Part shown: piece by piece, positions 52,766-61,650 of the stretch
How the letters are laid out: each line of letters opens with the position of its first letter
How positions within the stretch are numbered: position 1 is the first letter of the stretch
Origin: an uncultured Lachnospiraceae bacterium
GTDB lineage: Bacteria > Bacillota > Clostridia > Lachnospirales > Lachnospiraceae
Direction: 5' to 3'
Assembly (NCBI GenBank): GCA_934351925.1
Contig: CAKRJT010000004.1
Location: 89,748 to 153,747, forward strand
Length of the DNA stretch: 64,000 nucleotides
Translations under genes and position numbers: made by a program
The notes under the pieces: generated by a model
Told to the model about the DNA's origin: nothing
Database searches by the model: none
What the model saw: the letters and a program-made list of their open reading frames with translations, nothing else

Positions 52766-53935
52766 AAGTATAATTGCCCATATGACAAAAAGTGCGGCGG
52801 CTGCAATCTGCTCTCGCACGATTACGCGGAACAGTTAAAGATAAAGAAAGAGGCGCTTGCCAAACTTCTGGCTCCATATGGAAAGCTGACCGAGGTGATC
52901 GGCATGGACGAGCCTCTGCACTACCGCAACAAGGTACATGCGGTATTCACGACGGACAGAAAAGGAAACATCATATCAGGAGTCTACGAGGAGGGAACCC
53001 ACAAGGTGGTGGCGGTGGACAACTGCCTTATCGAGAACGAAAAGGCTGATGCCATAATTGCGACAATCAGAAAGCTCCTTCCGTCATTTAAGCTCAAGGT
53101 CTACGACGAGGACAGAAGAACGGGGCTTTTCCGCCATGTTCTTATCAGGACGGCACACAGCACGGGACAGATTATGGTTGTCCTCGTCCTCTCAAGCACG
53201 ATGTTTCCGTCAAAAAATAATTTTGTAAAGGCACTCTTAAAGGAGCACCCGGAGATAACGACAATCGTGATGAATATTAATGACAAGCGCACGTCGATGG
53301 TGCTCGGAGACAGGGAGCAGACGCTCTACGGAAAGGGATACATAGAGGACATGCTCTGCGGCAATACCTTCCGCATCTCGCCGAAATCCTTCTATCAGGT
53401 AAACTCCGTACAGACAGAGATACTCTACAACAAGGCAATCGAGTTTGCCGGACTTACGGGAAAGGAGACAGTCATAGATGCCTACTGCGGAATAGGAACC
53501 ATCGGAATAACCGCAGCTTCATATATGGCTGGGCAGGCTGGCGGAAAAAGCGGAAATGTCATCGGTGTTGAGTTGAACGCCGACGCCGTGAAGGATGCCA
53601 TCGCCAATGCAAAGCGCAACAATATGGACAACATCCGTTTCTACTGCGATGACGCCGGAAAATTTATGACCAAAATGGCGGCAAACGGTCAGCGCGCCGA
53701 TGTCGTATTCATGGACCCGCCGCGCTCCGGAAGTGATGAGGCATTTTTAAGCTGCGTCGCGAAGCTGGCACCTAAGAAAATTGTCTATATTTCCTGCGGT
53801 CCCGATACATTGGCGCGCGATTTGGGCGTGCTTAAAAAGAAGGGGTATAGGGTTGAAAAGATGGTGGGGGTTGATTTGTTTCCGATGACGAATCATGTGG
53901 AGACCGTCGCATGTCTACAAAGGGTGGATATGTAG
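52763..53935 (+). CDS. RlmD-family 23S rRNA uracil methyltransferase, second paralogue without TRAM domain
   Basis: Methyltransferase of ~390 aa. It begins directly with the Fe-S cysteines (CPYDKKCGGCNLL), then HYRNKVHAVF, the core YCGIGTIGITAA, FMDPPRSGSDE and the nucleophile region YISCGPDTLARD. The TRAM domain of the first paralogue is absent and the C-terminal tail after HVETVACL is very short (QRVDM). ATG 52763 or GTG 52754 may be used; GAGGA at 52745 fits the GTG better. Accessory DNA begins right after it. Confidence 0.9.
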   Translation: MKYNCPYDKKCGGCNLLSHDYAEQLKIKKEALAKLLAPYGKLTEVIGMDEPLHYRNKVHAVFTTDRKGNIISGVYEEGTHKVVAVDNCLIENEKADAIIATIRKLLPSFKLKVYDEDRRTGLFRHVLIRTAHSTGQIMVVLVLSSTMFPSKNNFVKALLKEHPEITTIVMNINDKRTSMVLGDREQTLYGKGYIEDMLCGNTFRISPKSFYQVNSVQTEILYNKAIEFAGLTGKETVIDAYCGIGTIGITAASYMAGQAGGKSGNVIGVELNADAVKDAIANAKRNNMDNIRFYCDDAGKFMTKMAANGQRADVVFMDPPRSGSDEAFLSCVAKLAPKKIVYISCGPDTLARDLGVLKKKGYRVEKMVGVDLFPMTNHVETVACLQRVDM

Positions 53936-54135
53936 AAATCATTGAATTTACGCACTTTTCACAGGTTTTTAGATTTAATCATACCGGCGGAATCGGACGT
54001 AAAAAGGAGATTTCTCACGAGATTAAAGTTTCAGTAGTTATGGAACTGGGATGAGTGGACACAAAAATCTACAGTTAATATTTAAGGTTATTTCGGAGAT
54101 TATTTTCATCAACAACTAAATATTAAAAGAGTCGC

Positions 54136-54192
54136 AAGACCGCTTGTTTTCAACATCTTTGGATGTGAAAGCATGCGGTCTTCTTTCTTTTG
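54136..54192 (+). terminator. Hairpin terminator at the left side of the accessory region
   Basis: AAGACCGC (54136-54143) pairs with GCGGTCTT (54175-54182), with an inner stem around 54153-54167, followed by CTTTCTTTT. It lies in the ~300-base gap between the second rlmD and the ParB-like gene. That gap otherwise shows no gene or recognisable att repeat. Confidence 0.75.
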
Positions 54193-54234
54193 TCAGCTTT
54201 CATATCTAAGATTTCAGAATGGAGGAATGCGAGA

Positions 54235-55257
54235 ATGAAAGAAATAAAGGAAATGTATCCATCATGGGGTGACGACCATGGTGTCAGGTTGGGAAACGTC
54301 AAAATCAGTGATTTACACGACTTTAAGGAACATCCTTTCCATGTTGTGGAAGACACTGCGTTGTTTGAACTTGCAAAGAGCATTGAGGATAAGGGAGTAC
54401 TAGTTCCATTAATTGTTCGTGCTAATCCGTATGGAGATGGGTATGAGATTATTGCAGGGCATCGTAGGAAGGCTGCCTGTAAATGGGCAGGGCTTTCGGA
54501 AGTGTCGGTAATGGTTGTGGAAATGGATGATAATGAGGCTGTGATTGCTATGGTAGATAGTAATTTGCAGAGAGAGCATATTAAGCCAAGCGAAAAGGCA
54601 TTTGCTTACAAGATGAAGCTGGAGGCAATGAAACAGCAGGGGAGGAGGACGGATTTAACTTCTTGCCAAGTTAGCAAAAAGTCCGTAGAAAATCCAACGT
54701 TGTCTCTTGCAAAGGTGGGATGCGGATATGATGAGAACGGCAGATGGCAAGTGACGAACGAAGAAGTTGAACAAATGCCTATTGATTCTAATAAACAGCT
54801 TGCAATGCAGCTGGGAGAAAGTCAGAGGCAGATTGCCCGCTATATCCGCCTGACCAATCTTATTCCTAAGATTCTGGATATGGTGGACGAAGGAAAGATT
54901 GCTTTTACGGTGGCTGTGGAGCTATCTTATCTGAAGGAAGAGGAGCAGTACGAGCTTCATGCCATTATGGATTTGGAACAGTGTACACCATCCTTATCAC
55001 AGGCGTGTCGCTTGAAGGTAATGAGCCAGCACGGAACCTTGGATATGGATGCGATTTGTATGGTTTTGGAGGAAGAAAAGCCCAATCAGCGGGAGCAGAT
55101 AAAGCTTCGTGCAGATGCATTGGCAAAATATTTCCCAGAGGATTATACACCAAAGCAGAAGACGGATTTAATCGAACAGCTTCTGAAGGAGTGGTATGAG
55201 AAGCAGGAATACAGCAAGCAGGAAAGCCTTGGCAGCAGTCGTGGCAGAGCAAGATAA
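54235..55257 (+). CDS. ParB/Spo0J-like partition protein
   Basis: Protein of 340 aa with the ParB N-terminal nuclease-like domain (FKEHPFHVVEDTALFELAKSIEDKGVLVPLIVRANPYGDGYEIIAGHRRKAACKWAGL split over ~25-100, including GHRR) and a middle helix-turn-helix. The C-terminus is acidic and basic without a clear dimer motif. The start at 54235 has GGAGG upstream. In Firmicute integrative elements this type precedes ParM and relaxase genes, as here. Confidence 0.88.
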   Translation: MKEIKEMYPSWGDDHGVRLGNVKISDLHDFKEHPFHVVEDTALFELAKSIEDKGVLVPLIVRANPYGDGYEIIAGHRRKAACKWAGLSEVSVMVVEMDDNEAVIAMVDSNLQREHIKPSEKAFAYKMKLEAMKQQGRRTDLTSCQVSKKSVENPTLSLAKVGCGYDENGRWQVTNEEVEQMPIDSNKQLAMQLGESQRQIARYIRLTNLIPKILDMVDEGKIAFTVAVELSYLKEEEQYELHAIMDLEQCTPSLSQACRLKVMSQHGTLDMDAICMVLEEEKPNQREQIKLRADALAKYFPEDYTPKQKTDLIEQLLKEWYEKQEYSKQESLGSSRGRAR

Positions 55258-55276
55258 AGGAATGGAGGTAGTAGCG

Positions 55277-55654
55277 ATGAGCAGAGAATTATCAACTTAT
55301 GAAGCACTGGGTGGCACTTATACAGAGGCGGATGGAGTGTTTTATCCGAATATTGTGGTTTCGGGGGAAGCAGATGTGTGGATTGGAAAATATGGTCTGT
55401 TATGGATAGATTATATGAAATCCAATCATGCAGAAAGGTACAGGCACCATATTCGTATGGGAACCTTGAGTGCCAGAGCTTTTGAGCTAAATGAAGAGGC
55501 TTATGAAATGCTGGAAGGAATCGTGAGTCAGTATCTAGCAAAGCATAAGCCACAGCATTCAGCTTCCACAATGGAAATGTGGAAGCTTCGGGAACAGGCA
55601 AAACAAATGGCGGAAGAGATCGTGTTAAGCGACATTGTTCGCCAGTATCATTAG
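55277..55654 (+). CDS. TnpV family transposon-encoded protein
   Basis: Protein of ~125 aa matching the TnpV pattern: TYEALGGTYTEADGVFYPNI near the N-terminus, a WIGKYGLLWIDYMKSNH segment, and a C-terminal helical region ending with EEIVLSDIVRQY. TnpV proteins are found in Firmicute conjugative or mobilisable elements; their function is unknown. The start at 55277 has GGAGG upstream and lies 20 bases after the ParB-like gene. Confidence 0.75.
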   Translation: MSRELSTYEALGGTYTEADGVFYPNIVVSGEADVWIGKYGLLWIDYMKSNHAERYRHHIRMGTLSARAFELNEEAYEMLEGIVSQYLAKHKPQHSASTMEMWKLREQAKQMAEEIVLSDIVRQYH

Positions 55655-55672
55655 AATTTGGAGGATTTTAGT

Positions 55673-56572
55673 ATGAGAGAGATTAGAGAATACAATATGA
55701 ACGGAACTATTATTTTGGGCGTGGATAATGGTTATGGCAATGTGAAAACCGCCCACAGAGTATTTCCTACGGGAATTATAAAGTGTGACAGTGAACCGGT
55801 GCTGAGTAAGGAGTATATCGAATATGATGGTTCTTATTATATTATTGGTGAAGGTCACAAGGGCTTTGTTGCAGACAAGCAGGAGGATGATGATACTTAT
55901 ACTCTGACTCTTGCAGCGATTGCAAAGGAGCTTGAGGCAAGAGGACTTACAGAGACTAGAATTCATCTGGCGGTGGGACTTCCTTTGAAGTGGGTACAGA
56001 CACAGAGAGACAGCTTTAAGCAGTATCTGACCAGAGAAAGATATGTTTCCCTGAAATACGGAAAGGTAAACTATCTTATCGAAATTGTGGATTGCACAGT
56101 CATGCCACAGGGCTATGCGGCTGTTGCAGAGAATTTGAAGGATTTCAAGGGAATGAACCTGCTGGTGGATGTTGGCAACGGTACTATGAATGTTATGTAT
56201 CTGAATAACGGCAGACCGATTGAAAGTAAGTCATGGACAGAAAAACTGGGTGTGAATCAATGCTTTATTCGTATTCAGAATCGAATAATGGATAGGACTG
56301 GAACAAAATTACCAGATGAAATTATCAATGATTTCTTAAGATATGGCGATGCGGATGTAAGTGAGGCATATTTATCAGCAATGAAGCAGGTTGCTGAACA
56401 GTATGTACAGGAATTGTTTCAGAAGCTTCGGGATTACGAGTATAACGAGGATTTGATGAAGCTGTATGTTATGGGTGGCGGTGCCAGAATGGTGGAAATG
56501 TTTGGGAAGTACAATCAGGACAGGACAACCTTTAACCATGATATCTGTGCAAATGCCAAGGGCTATGAATAA
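55673..56572 (+). CDS. ParM/StbA-type actin-like segregation ATPase
   Basis: Actin-like protein of 299 aa. The phosphate-1 loop is LGVDNGYGNVKTA, the second phosphate motif is LLVDVGNGTMNVMYL and the adenosine motif is YVMGGGARMVEMFG. It polymerises to push apart or anchor plasmid-like DNA. TTGGAGG lies upstream of ATG 55673. The next gene is a ribbon-helix-helix-like protein, the usual ParM-ParR arrangement. Confidence 0.9.
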   Translation: MREIREYNMNGTIILGVDNGYGNVKTAHRVFPTGIIKCDSEPVLSKEYIEYDGSYYIIGEGHKGFVADKQEDDDTYTLTLAAIAKELEARGLTETRIHLAVGLPLKWVQTQRDSFKQYLTRERYVSLKYGKVNYLIEIVDCTVMPQGYAAVAENLKDFKGMNLLVDVGNGTMNVMYLNNGRPIESKSWTEKLGVNQCFIRIQNRIMDRTGTKLPDEIINDFLRYGDADVSEAYLSAMKQVAEQYVQELFQKLRDYEYNEDLMKLYVMGGGARMVEMFGKYNQDRTTFNHDICANAKGYE

Positions 56573-56619
56573 TTCTGTTATATGATGCTTCGTCAGAAGA
56601 ATCGAAAGTAGGTGGTTAG

Positions 56620-57162
56620 ATGGCTGTAAAGAATCACAATTTCCGTTTCAATGAGGAAAAAGAAGCGGAAAGAAAAGCATGGCAAATTCTTCACTCAGAA
56701 GAAGTGAAGGAGGACTTCCGCTCTCAGAATGAATTTGTTATAGCTGCTATCAATGACTACTATGCAAGGCATCTTGCTCTCAAAGAGGATCCCTATCTGG
56801 AATCGAGGGAGAAGGAGGATGCATTTGTAAAAGGAATTATTGAGGCAGTAGAGCAAAAGGTACTTGATAATCTGCCGGGGTTGGCGGGCATGTATATGAT
56901 GCAACAGCAGTCTCTTTTATCCGTGTTGGGATTACAGGGGATGGTGCCTGTACAACAACAGGTGTCAATGCCACAGATGGTAGCAGGAATGCAGATGTCA
57001 GAGCAGGTATCAGCAGCCGTACAAGAGTCGAAGCAAGGGCAAGAGACTATGGTTGGTGGAGATGGATGTGGAAAAAGAGATTACACTGAGGAGGATGAGA
57101 AAAAGTATCAGATAGAACCTGATATTAACGAGTTCCTTGATTTCAGTTTTTGTGGTGAATGA
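56620..57162 (+). CDS. ParR-like centromere-binding adaptor (putative)
   Basis: Protein of 180 aa directly after ParM. The N-terminal ~55 residues (HNFRFNEEKEAERKAWQIL, SQNEFVIAAINDYY) fit a ribbon-helix-helix DNA-binding fold like ParR. The middle and C-terminus are Gln- and Met-rich and poorly conserved, ending in an acidic tail (EPDINEFLDFSFCGE) that could contact ParM. The assignment rests on position and the N-terminal pattern. Confidence 0.65.
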   Translation: MAVKNHNFRFNEEKEAERKAWQILHSEEVKEDFRSQNEFVIAAINDYYARHLALKEDPYLESREKEDAFVKGIIEAVEQKVLDNLPGLAGMYMMQQQSLLSVLGLQGMVPVQQQVSMPQMVAGMQMSEQVSAAVQESKQGQETMVGGDGCGKRDYTEEDEKKYQIEPDINEFLDFSFCGE

Positions 57163-57387
57163 TAGCAGATGGCTACAAAGCTTTTGTAAATAAAAGCGAT
57201 GTAGCATCAGTTGTGAAAGAATATGGAGCCATAATTACAGTAGGAATAAGTGGTGCCGGAAACGGCAAATTATGTAGCCAATTAAATACAGCTATTAGCT
57301 TTGATGAAGCCATGTATCTTTTCGAAGGTATATGGCTTTTTCTGTATTTGCTAAAGATAGATTTTTTATCCAGCCCTCGGCGTTTGA

Positions 57388-57480
57388 GAGCGAAATACAC
57401 CCATCGCACAAAACTTCGTTTTGTACTCTGTGTATTTCGCGATTGCATCGAGCTATTACGCCGGATACGGCGATGGGTTC
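57388..57480 (+). other. Candidate origin of transfer (oriT) with nested palindrome
   Basis: The outer arms GCGAAATACAC (57390-57400) and GTGTATTTCGC (57430-57440) match perfectly. Inside, ACAAAAC (57408-57414) pairs with GTTTTGT (57418-57424) around a 3-base loop. A further small hairpin, GCCG-GATA-CGGC, follows near 57460-57471. The segment lies 60-150 bases upstream of the relaxase start, where such elements keep their nick site. The reading frame is open through it but no ribosome site or conserved protein is evident. Confidence 0.6.
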
Positions 57481-57536
57481 GTAAACGGATGCCTATGCAT
57501 CCACTCACATTAAGCATTAGAAGGGAGATGATTAGG

Positions 57537-59027
57537 ATGCCAAGGAATTCATTTGTGCAGATGAATAAGCTGACCAATGTGTCAGGCAGAATTACTTATA
57601 TTTCAAGTAAGGCAAAGCAGGAGAATTTGTATGCTACTTATTCTACGGTTCCGGAGCGGAGTTTTTGGAGAGAACTGGCGAAATGTAACCAGGGAAGTTT
57701 TCGACAGAGTGGGACGGAGGGAAAGTGTATTGAGGCAAGGGAACTGATTATAGCGTTGCCGGAGTCCTTTGTATATTATGAGCCGGAATATTTGCTTAGG
57801 CGATTTACAGACCATTTTAAGCGGAATTATAAGGTGGAATGTATCTCTGCACTGCATCATAACAAGCGAAAGACCAATTACCACATTCATCTGATATTTG
57901 CAGAGCGCCAGCTTTTGGATAAACCAATCGAAAAGATTGCTACCAGAAATATGTTTTATGACGAGAAAGGCAAGCATAGGCGTACCAAGAAGGAAATCTT
58001 GGATGAAGCCGGGAACATCCGTAAGAGGTGCAAGGTTATCAGGAAGGGGGAAGTGTATGAGCAAAATCTTTTTACCAAGAAAAACGAGCTATTTAAGGCT
58101 GATGGATTCTTAGATGAGGTAAAGCGTATATTTACGGAGCTGATTAATGTCTGTGCCATAAAGGAAGAGGATAAACTTCAGGTGTTTGACAGGAATGGGA
58201 TGTATCTTGCTACCAAGAAGATTGGTAAAAACAATCCCAAGGCGACAGAGATAGAAGCTGATAATATGGAGCGTGTCAGATGGAATCAGGCAGTAGACAG
58301 AGCATTGATATCGGGAGTTGCCGAGGAGGATATTTTAGGTGTGAAACGAGAAAAGATATCGGAGGCGGTTAAGCGTTCTATTGAATTATATGGAAATAAT
58401 CCCTCTTTTCTGGTTGGGATTATCAGACTTGCAATAAAAGAATTGGAACTGCTTATATCCAAAGTATTACTTGCAGTAGCTAAAGTGGTTGAAAAGATTG
58501 TGGATGTGGTTCATGAAAAAGTTGTAGAGAAAGAGGTTCCAGCGTTGAAGGAGGAGCCTGAGCAGGCGGTTGTGGTACAGGATGAGATACAATTTCCTAA
58601 GAAGCCGGAGGAACCGTTATTGTTATCTAAGTATCCGGTAATTATGGAACTGGATGCAGAATTGAAGCGTAGGAATGAGGAAATCTTTGCGGTTGAACAG
58701 GAGCGAGGTAATTTGGAAATTGAACTGTCTGAATGTTCCGGAGTATTTAAAAAGAAGCAGAGGAAGGAATTCCAGGAGAGAATTTCGCTTTTGGATAAAA
58801 AGGTGGAGAAGATGAAAACAGAACTTTCAAAGGTGCTTCGGGATGCCGGATATGCAAATGCTGCGGAATTCTTTACAGAGCTTTTTGCGGTGCGTGAGGA
58901 GAAGCGGAAGTATGAGGAGGCTTGCAAGGTATGGCAGGAAGAATGTGTTAGGACGGAGATTGAAGCGACGAGAGATGGACAGTATTATGGGAATGTTCCG
59001 TCGATTGAAAGAGGAAGAACACGTTAG
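57537..59027 (+). CDS. Relaxase/mobilisation nuclease (MobA/MobL-like)
   Basis: Relaxase of ~496 aa. The N-terminal domain contains the Tyr-bearing YATYSTVPERSFWRELAK, a RELIIALPES strand and the metal-binding HHNKRKTNYHIHLIFAER (histidine cluster H-x-H). A middle region and a Glu/Lys-rich coiled coil follow to the C-terminus. It should nick oriT and pilot single-stranded DNA. ATG 57537 has GGGAG upstream; the frame is open upstream to 57159 but probably not coding. No coupling protein or conjugation gene is visible, so the element looks mobilisable rather than self-transmissible. Confidence 0.85.
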   Translation: MPRNSFVQMNKLTNVSGRITYISSKAKQENLYATYSTVPERSFWRELAKCNQGSFRQSGTEGKCIEARELIIALPESFVYYEPEYLLRRFTDHFKRNYKVECISALHHNKRKTNYHIHLIFAERQLLDKPIEKIATRNMFYDEKGKHRRTKKEILDEAGNIRKRCKVIRKGEVYEQNLFTKKNELFKADGFLDEVKRIFTELINVCAIKEEDKLQVFDRNGMYLATKKIGKNNPKATEIEADNMERVRWNQAVDRALISGVAEEDILGVKREKISEAVKRSIELYGNNPSFLVGIIRLAIKELELLISKVLLAVAKVVEKIVDVVHEKVVEKEVPALKEEPEQAVVVQDEIQFPKKPEEPLLLSKYPVIMELDAELKRRNEEIFAVEQERGNLEIELSECSGVFKKKQRKEFQERISLLDKKVEKMKTELSKVLRDAGYANAAEFFTELFAVREEKRKYEEACKVWQEECVRTEIEATRDGQYYGNVPSIERGRTR

Positions 59028-59032
59028 TTTTT

Positions 59033-59070
59033 GGAGGATTACTAAGTTTGGTAATCCTCTGCTCTTTTAT
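59033..59070 (+). terminator. Terminator after the relaxase gene
   Basis: The perfect 9-base arms GAGGATTAC (59034-59042) and GTAATCCTC (59051-59059) are followed by a T-rich tail. Confidence 0.9.
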
Positions 59071-59186
59071 AGCAAAAATAACTGTAATAGTAAGAGAAAA
59101 AACAGAGGAAATAAGGTGGATAATATGCTATGATATATACGGTAGCTGCATTAGCTTTATCGAACCAAAGAATAGAGAAAACAATT

Positions 59187-59783
59187 ATGAATATAGCAGT
59201 ATTTGCATCTCATGGTGGAAGTGATTTACAAGCGATTATGGATGGGTGTAAGAATAATCAAATTAATGCAAAGGTGGCAGTTGTTATTAGTAACAATGGA
59301 AGTTCAATGGCTTTACAAAGAGTTGCTGACGAAGGTATCCCAAACTATCACCTTAGTGCCAAGAAATCAGGAAGTGAAGAGAGTTTGGCAACAGAGATTT
59401 TAGATGTATTGTCAAAATATAATGTTGATATGATTTTTTTGGCAGGATATATGAGGATGTTACATATATCAGTTCTTGAAAGATATAACAATAGAATTTT
59501 TAATATTCATCCGGCATTACTACCTAAATTTGGCGGTAAAGGTATGTTTGGAATGAATGTGCATACGGCTGTTATTGAGGCAAAAGAAAGTGAAACAGGA
59601 GTAACAATTCATAGAGTAAATGCAGAATATGATAGCGGCGAAATCGTAGCTCAAACAACAGTACCCGTGTTGGAAAGAGACACACTGGAAACGTTAGCAG
59701 CGAGGGTGTTGGAGAGAGAACATGAATTTTTGGTGGAAGTCATAGCTGACATTGTGAACGGTAAAATTCCTTTAGGAGAATAA
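59187..59783 (+). CDS. purN: Phosphoribosylglycinamide formyltransferase (PurN-like), accessory copy
   Basis: Folate-dependent transferase of the purine pathway, 198 aa. The active-site Asn and His are in FNIHPALLPKFGGKG, and the Asp in YDSGEI. The N-terminal IAVFASHGGSDLQAIM matches the family. The base composition is more AT-rich than the core genes. It stands outside any pur operon, in the accessory region, and its ATG has only a weak ribosome site. It may be acquired or a duplicate; whether another copy exists is not visible. Confidence 0.88.
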   Translation: MNIAVFASHGGSDLQAIMDGCKNNQINAKVAVVISNNGSSMALQRVADEGIPNYHLSAKKSGSEESLATEILDVLSKYNVDMIFLAGYMRMLHISVLERYNNRIFNIHPALLPKFGGKGMFGMNVHTAVIEAKESETGVTIHRVNAEYDSGEIVAQTTVPVLERDTLETLAARVLEREHEFLVEVIADIVNGKIPLGE

Positions 59784-59805
59784 TGGGACACGATAAGGAG
59801 AATCT

Positions 59806-60306
59806 ATGAAAAAATTAGTTATACTTAGAGGTAATTCAGGTAGTGGGAAAACGACAGTAGCAAGAGCGTTACAAAGAAAGATAGGATTTAATACAATGCT
59901 TATTTCACAGGATGAAATTAGAAGAAATATGCTTTGGGTTAAAGATGGCATAGATACGAAAGCATTGCCACTAATGATAGAACTTTTGAAATATGGAAAT
60001 GAACATAGTGACATTGTTATTTTAGAAGGAATTATGTATGACGAGTGGTATAATCCATTATTTAATGTGGCTAATGAATTATATGGGGCAAATGTTTATT
60101 CATACTATTTTGATATACCATTTGAGGAAACCGTAAGACGTCATCAAACAAGGAGTAAAAGCCAAGAATTTGGCGAAGAGCATATGCGCCAATGGTGGCG
60201 GGAAAAAGATTTTTCATCTGTTCTTGAGGAAGAAATTATTTCTTGTGAAATGGATGCGGAATGTATTATTGAAAAGATATACACAGATTTGCTAAAGTAT
60301 ATTTAG
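59806..60306 (+). CDS. P-loop kinase-like protein
   Basis: Protein of 166 aa with an N-terminal Walker A (LVILRGNSGSGKTTVAR) and downstream features of small-molecule kinases: SQDEIRRNML, VILEGIMYDEWY and the lid-like RRHQTRSKSQEF. The fold resembles the AAA_33/zeta-toxin-like kinases. The substrate cannot be stated. AAGGAG precedes the ATG. The AT-rich codon use matches the surrounding cargo. Confidence 0.8.
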   Translation: MKKLVILRGNSGSGKTTVARALQRKIGFNTMLISQDEIRRNMLWVKDGIDTKALPLMIELLKYGNEHSDIVILEGIMYDEWYNPLFNVANELYGANVYSYYFDIPFEETVRRHQTRSKSQEFGEEHMRQWWREKDFSSVLEEEIISCEMDAECIIEKIYTDLLKYI

Positions 60307-60352
60307 AGAAAGTATCAGCAACTGATGAGTGTTCTAGATTAAGGAGACAAAT

Positions 60353-60763
60353 ATGAAACACACGATGAAATTACGTCCCAATCCTTTTCGTATGATTTTA
60401 TGTGGAGAAAAGACATATGAACTTAGATTATATGATGAAAAACGTCAATGTATTAAAATAGGTGATAAGATAGTATTTGTCAATACTAAGACTGACGAAC
60501 CGCTTGTAGTAAGTGTTAAAAGCATACATATATTTAAGAATTTTACTGAATTATATCAAGCGTTACCATTGCTAAAATGTGGTTATACAGAGGAAAATCT
60601 TACAACTGCTAATCCAGCAGATATGGAGGAATATTATTCAAAAGAACAACAGATGCAGTATGGTGTTGTGACGTTTGAAATAGAGAGAATAACAGAACGA
60701 CAATTTGTTAATGGAAGAATTGGCGGGACGGAAAACGGACTCCAAGGAACTATTGGAGATTAA
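60353..60763 (+). CDS. ASCH-domain protein
   Basis: Protein of 136 aa. The pattern MKLRPNPFRMILCGEKTYELRLYDEKR followed by KIGDKIVFVN matches the ASCH fold, a PUA-related RNA-binding barrel, including the conserved Lys-Thr-x-Glu-x-Arg stretch. The C-terminal ~25 residues (after IERITERQF) look unstructured. It lies 46 bases after the kinase-like gene and may be cotranscribed. Function unknown. Confidence 0.8.
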   Translation: MKHTMKLRPNPFRMILCGEKTYELRLYDEKRQCIKIGDKIVFVNTKTDEPLVVSVKSIHIFKNFTELYQALPLLKCGYTEENLTTANPADMEEYYSKEQQMQYGVVTFEIERITERQFVNGRIGGTENGLQGTIGD

Positions 60764-60837
60764 ATAGATTTGTGATATAGAAGAAGCTCATTGATAAAAA
60801 GAGTGATTAAACATGATTTTGATACAGAGGAAAAGGT

Positions 60838-61635
60838 ATGGATGTATTACTTGAATTATTAATTAAATTGTTGTCATTAACAGTGATAATGATATTTTTA
60901 ATTGGTTTATTATTCGTTATGTTAATTTCAGTAGTATACATAGCGGGATATGTTTACGATAGTATATTTGGCAATTCATTTATAAGTCTGGGGCACTTTA
61001 TAGGTGGAAAATATCCGAAAATCAAGAATATTCCGATAGTTGTAAAACTGTGGAGAAAAATACAACCAAAAGAATTATATTTGCGATATGAAACACCATT
61101 ATTTACATATTGTTTTTCGTATACGGCAATTTCGTTGTTGGCATTAGTATTGCCGAATGAGAATGGTATGGGTATTATTGTAGCATCGGCTTTATATCTA
61201 TTGTTTTACTTTGTCGGAATGGCTAGAAAATGTGGAAGAAATGAACAATATTATGAAAAAATATTGGACAACAATATTGAATTTCTTAAATTATCTTTTT
61301 TACCATTAGGTTTCATTATCACCGTGTTGGGATTCTGTTTTACTATTACTGGGATGAAAGTGCAAGAACTTCCTCTGGATTTTGCAATAATAGAAAATAC
61401 ATACACGAGTTTAATGAATTATAACGACGAGACAAATACATTAATGCTCTTTCTGAAATTGCTTGTATCTGGGGGCCTTATATTGATTTTGTTTTATGTT
61501 ATAAGTTTACCTATTCAAGTGATATCTTATTTTGTCATTTCAGTTATTAATTATTTCAGAAAACATAAAGCCGGATACATAGGACTATATAAGAAATTTA
61601 TTGGTATTGTAGCTTATTTTTTGAAAAATATATGA
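60838..61635 (+). CDS. Hypothetical polytopic membrane protein
   Basis: Protein of 265 aa, family not recognised. Hydrophobic segments lie near residues 5-38, 85-130, 150-175 and 210-240, with a basic C-terminus. No catalytic motif is evident. Codon use is strongly AT-rich. GGAAAAGG lies upstream of the ATG. It sits among generic cargo genes and could be an immunity or transport protein, but there is no sequence support for either. Confidence 0.65.
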   Translation: MDVLLELLIKLLSLTVIMIFLIGLLFVMLISVVYIAGYVYDSIFGNSFISLGHFIGGKYPKIKNIPIVVKLWRKIQPKELYLRYETPLFTYCFSYTAISLLALVLPNENGMGIIVASALYLLFYFVGMARKCGRNEQYYEKILDNNIEFLKLSFLPLGFIITVLGFCFTITGMKVQELPLDFAIIENTYTSLMNYNDETNTLMLFLKLLVSGGLILILFYVISLPIQVISYFVISVINYFRKHKAGYIGLYKKFIGIVAYFLKNI

Positions 61636-61650
61636 TAGGAAAAAGCGATA

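Noticed and set aside
57159..57536. Open frame continuous with the relaxase, overlapping the ParR-like stop
   Set aside because: The stretch covers the oriT-like palindrome and shows no protein pattern. The relaxase has its own ribosome site at 57523-57527. A small real protein here cannot be fully excluded.
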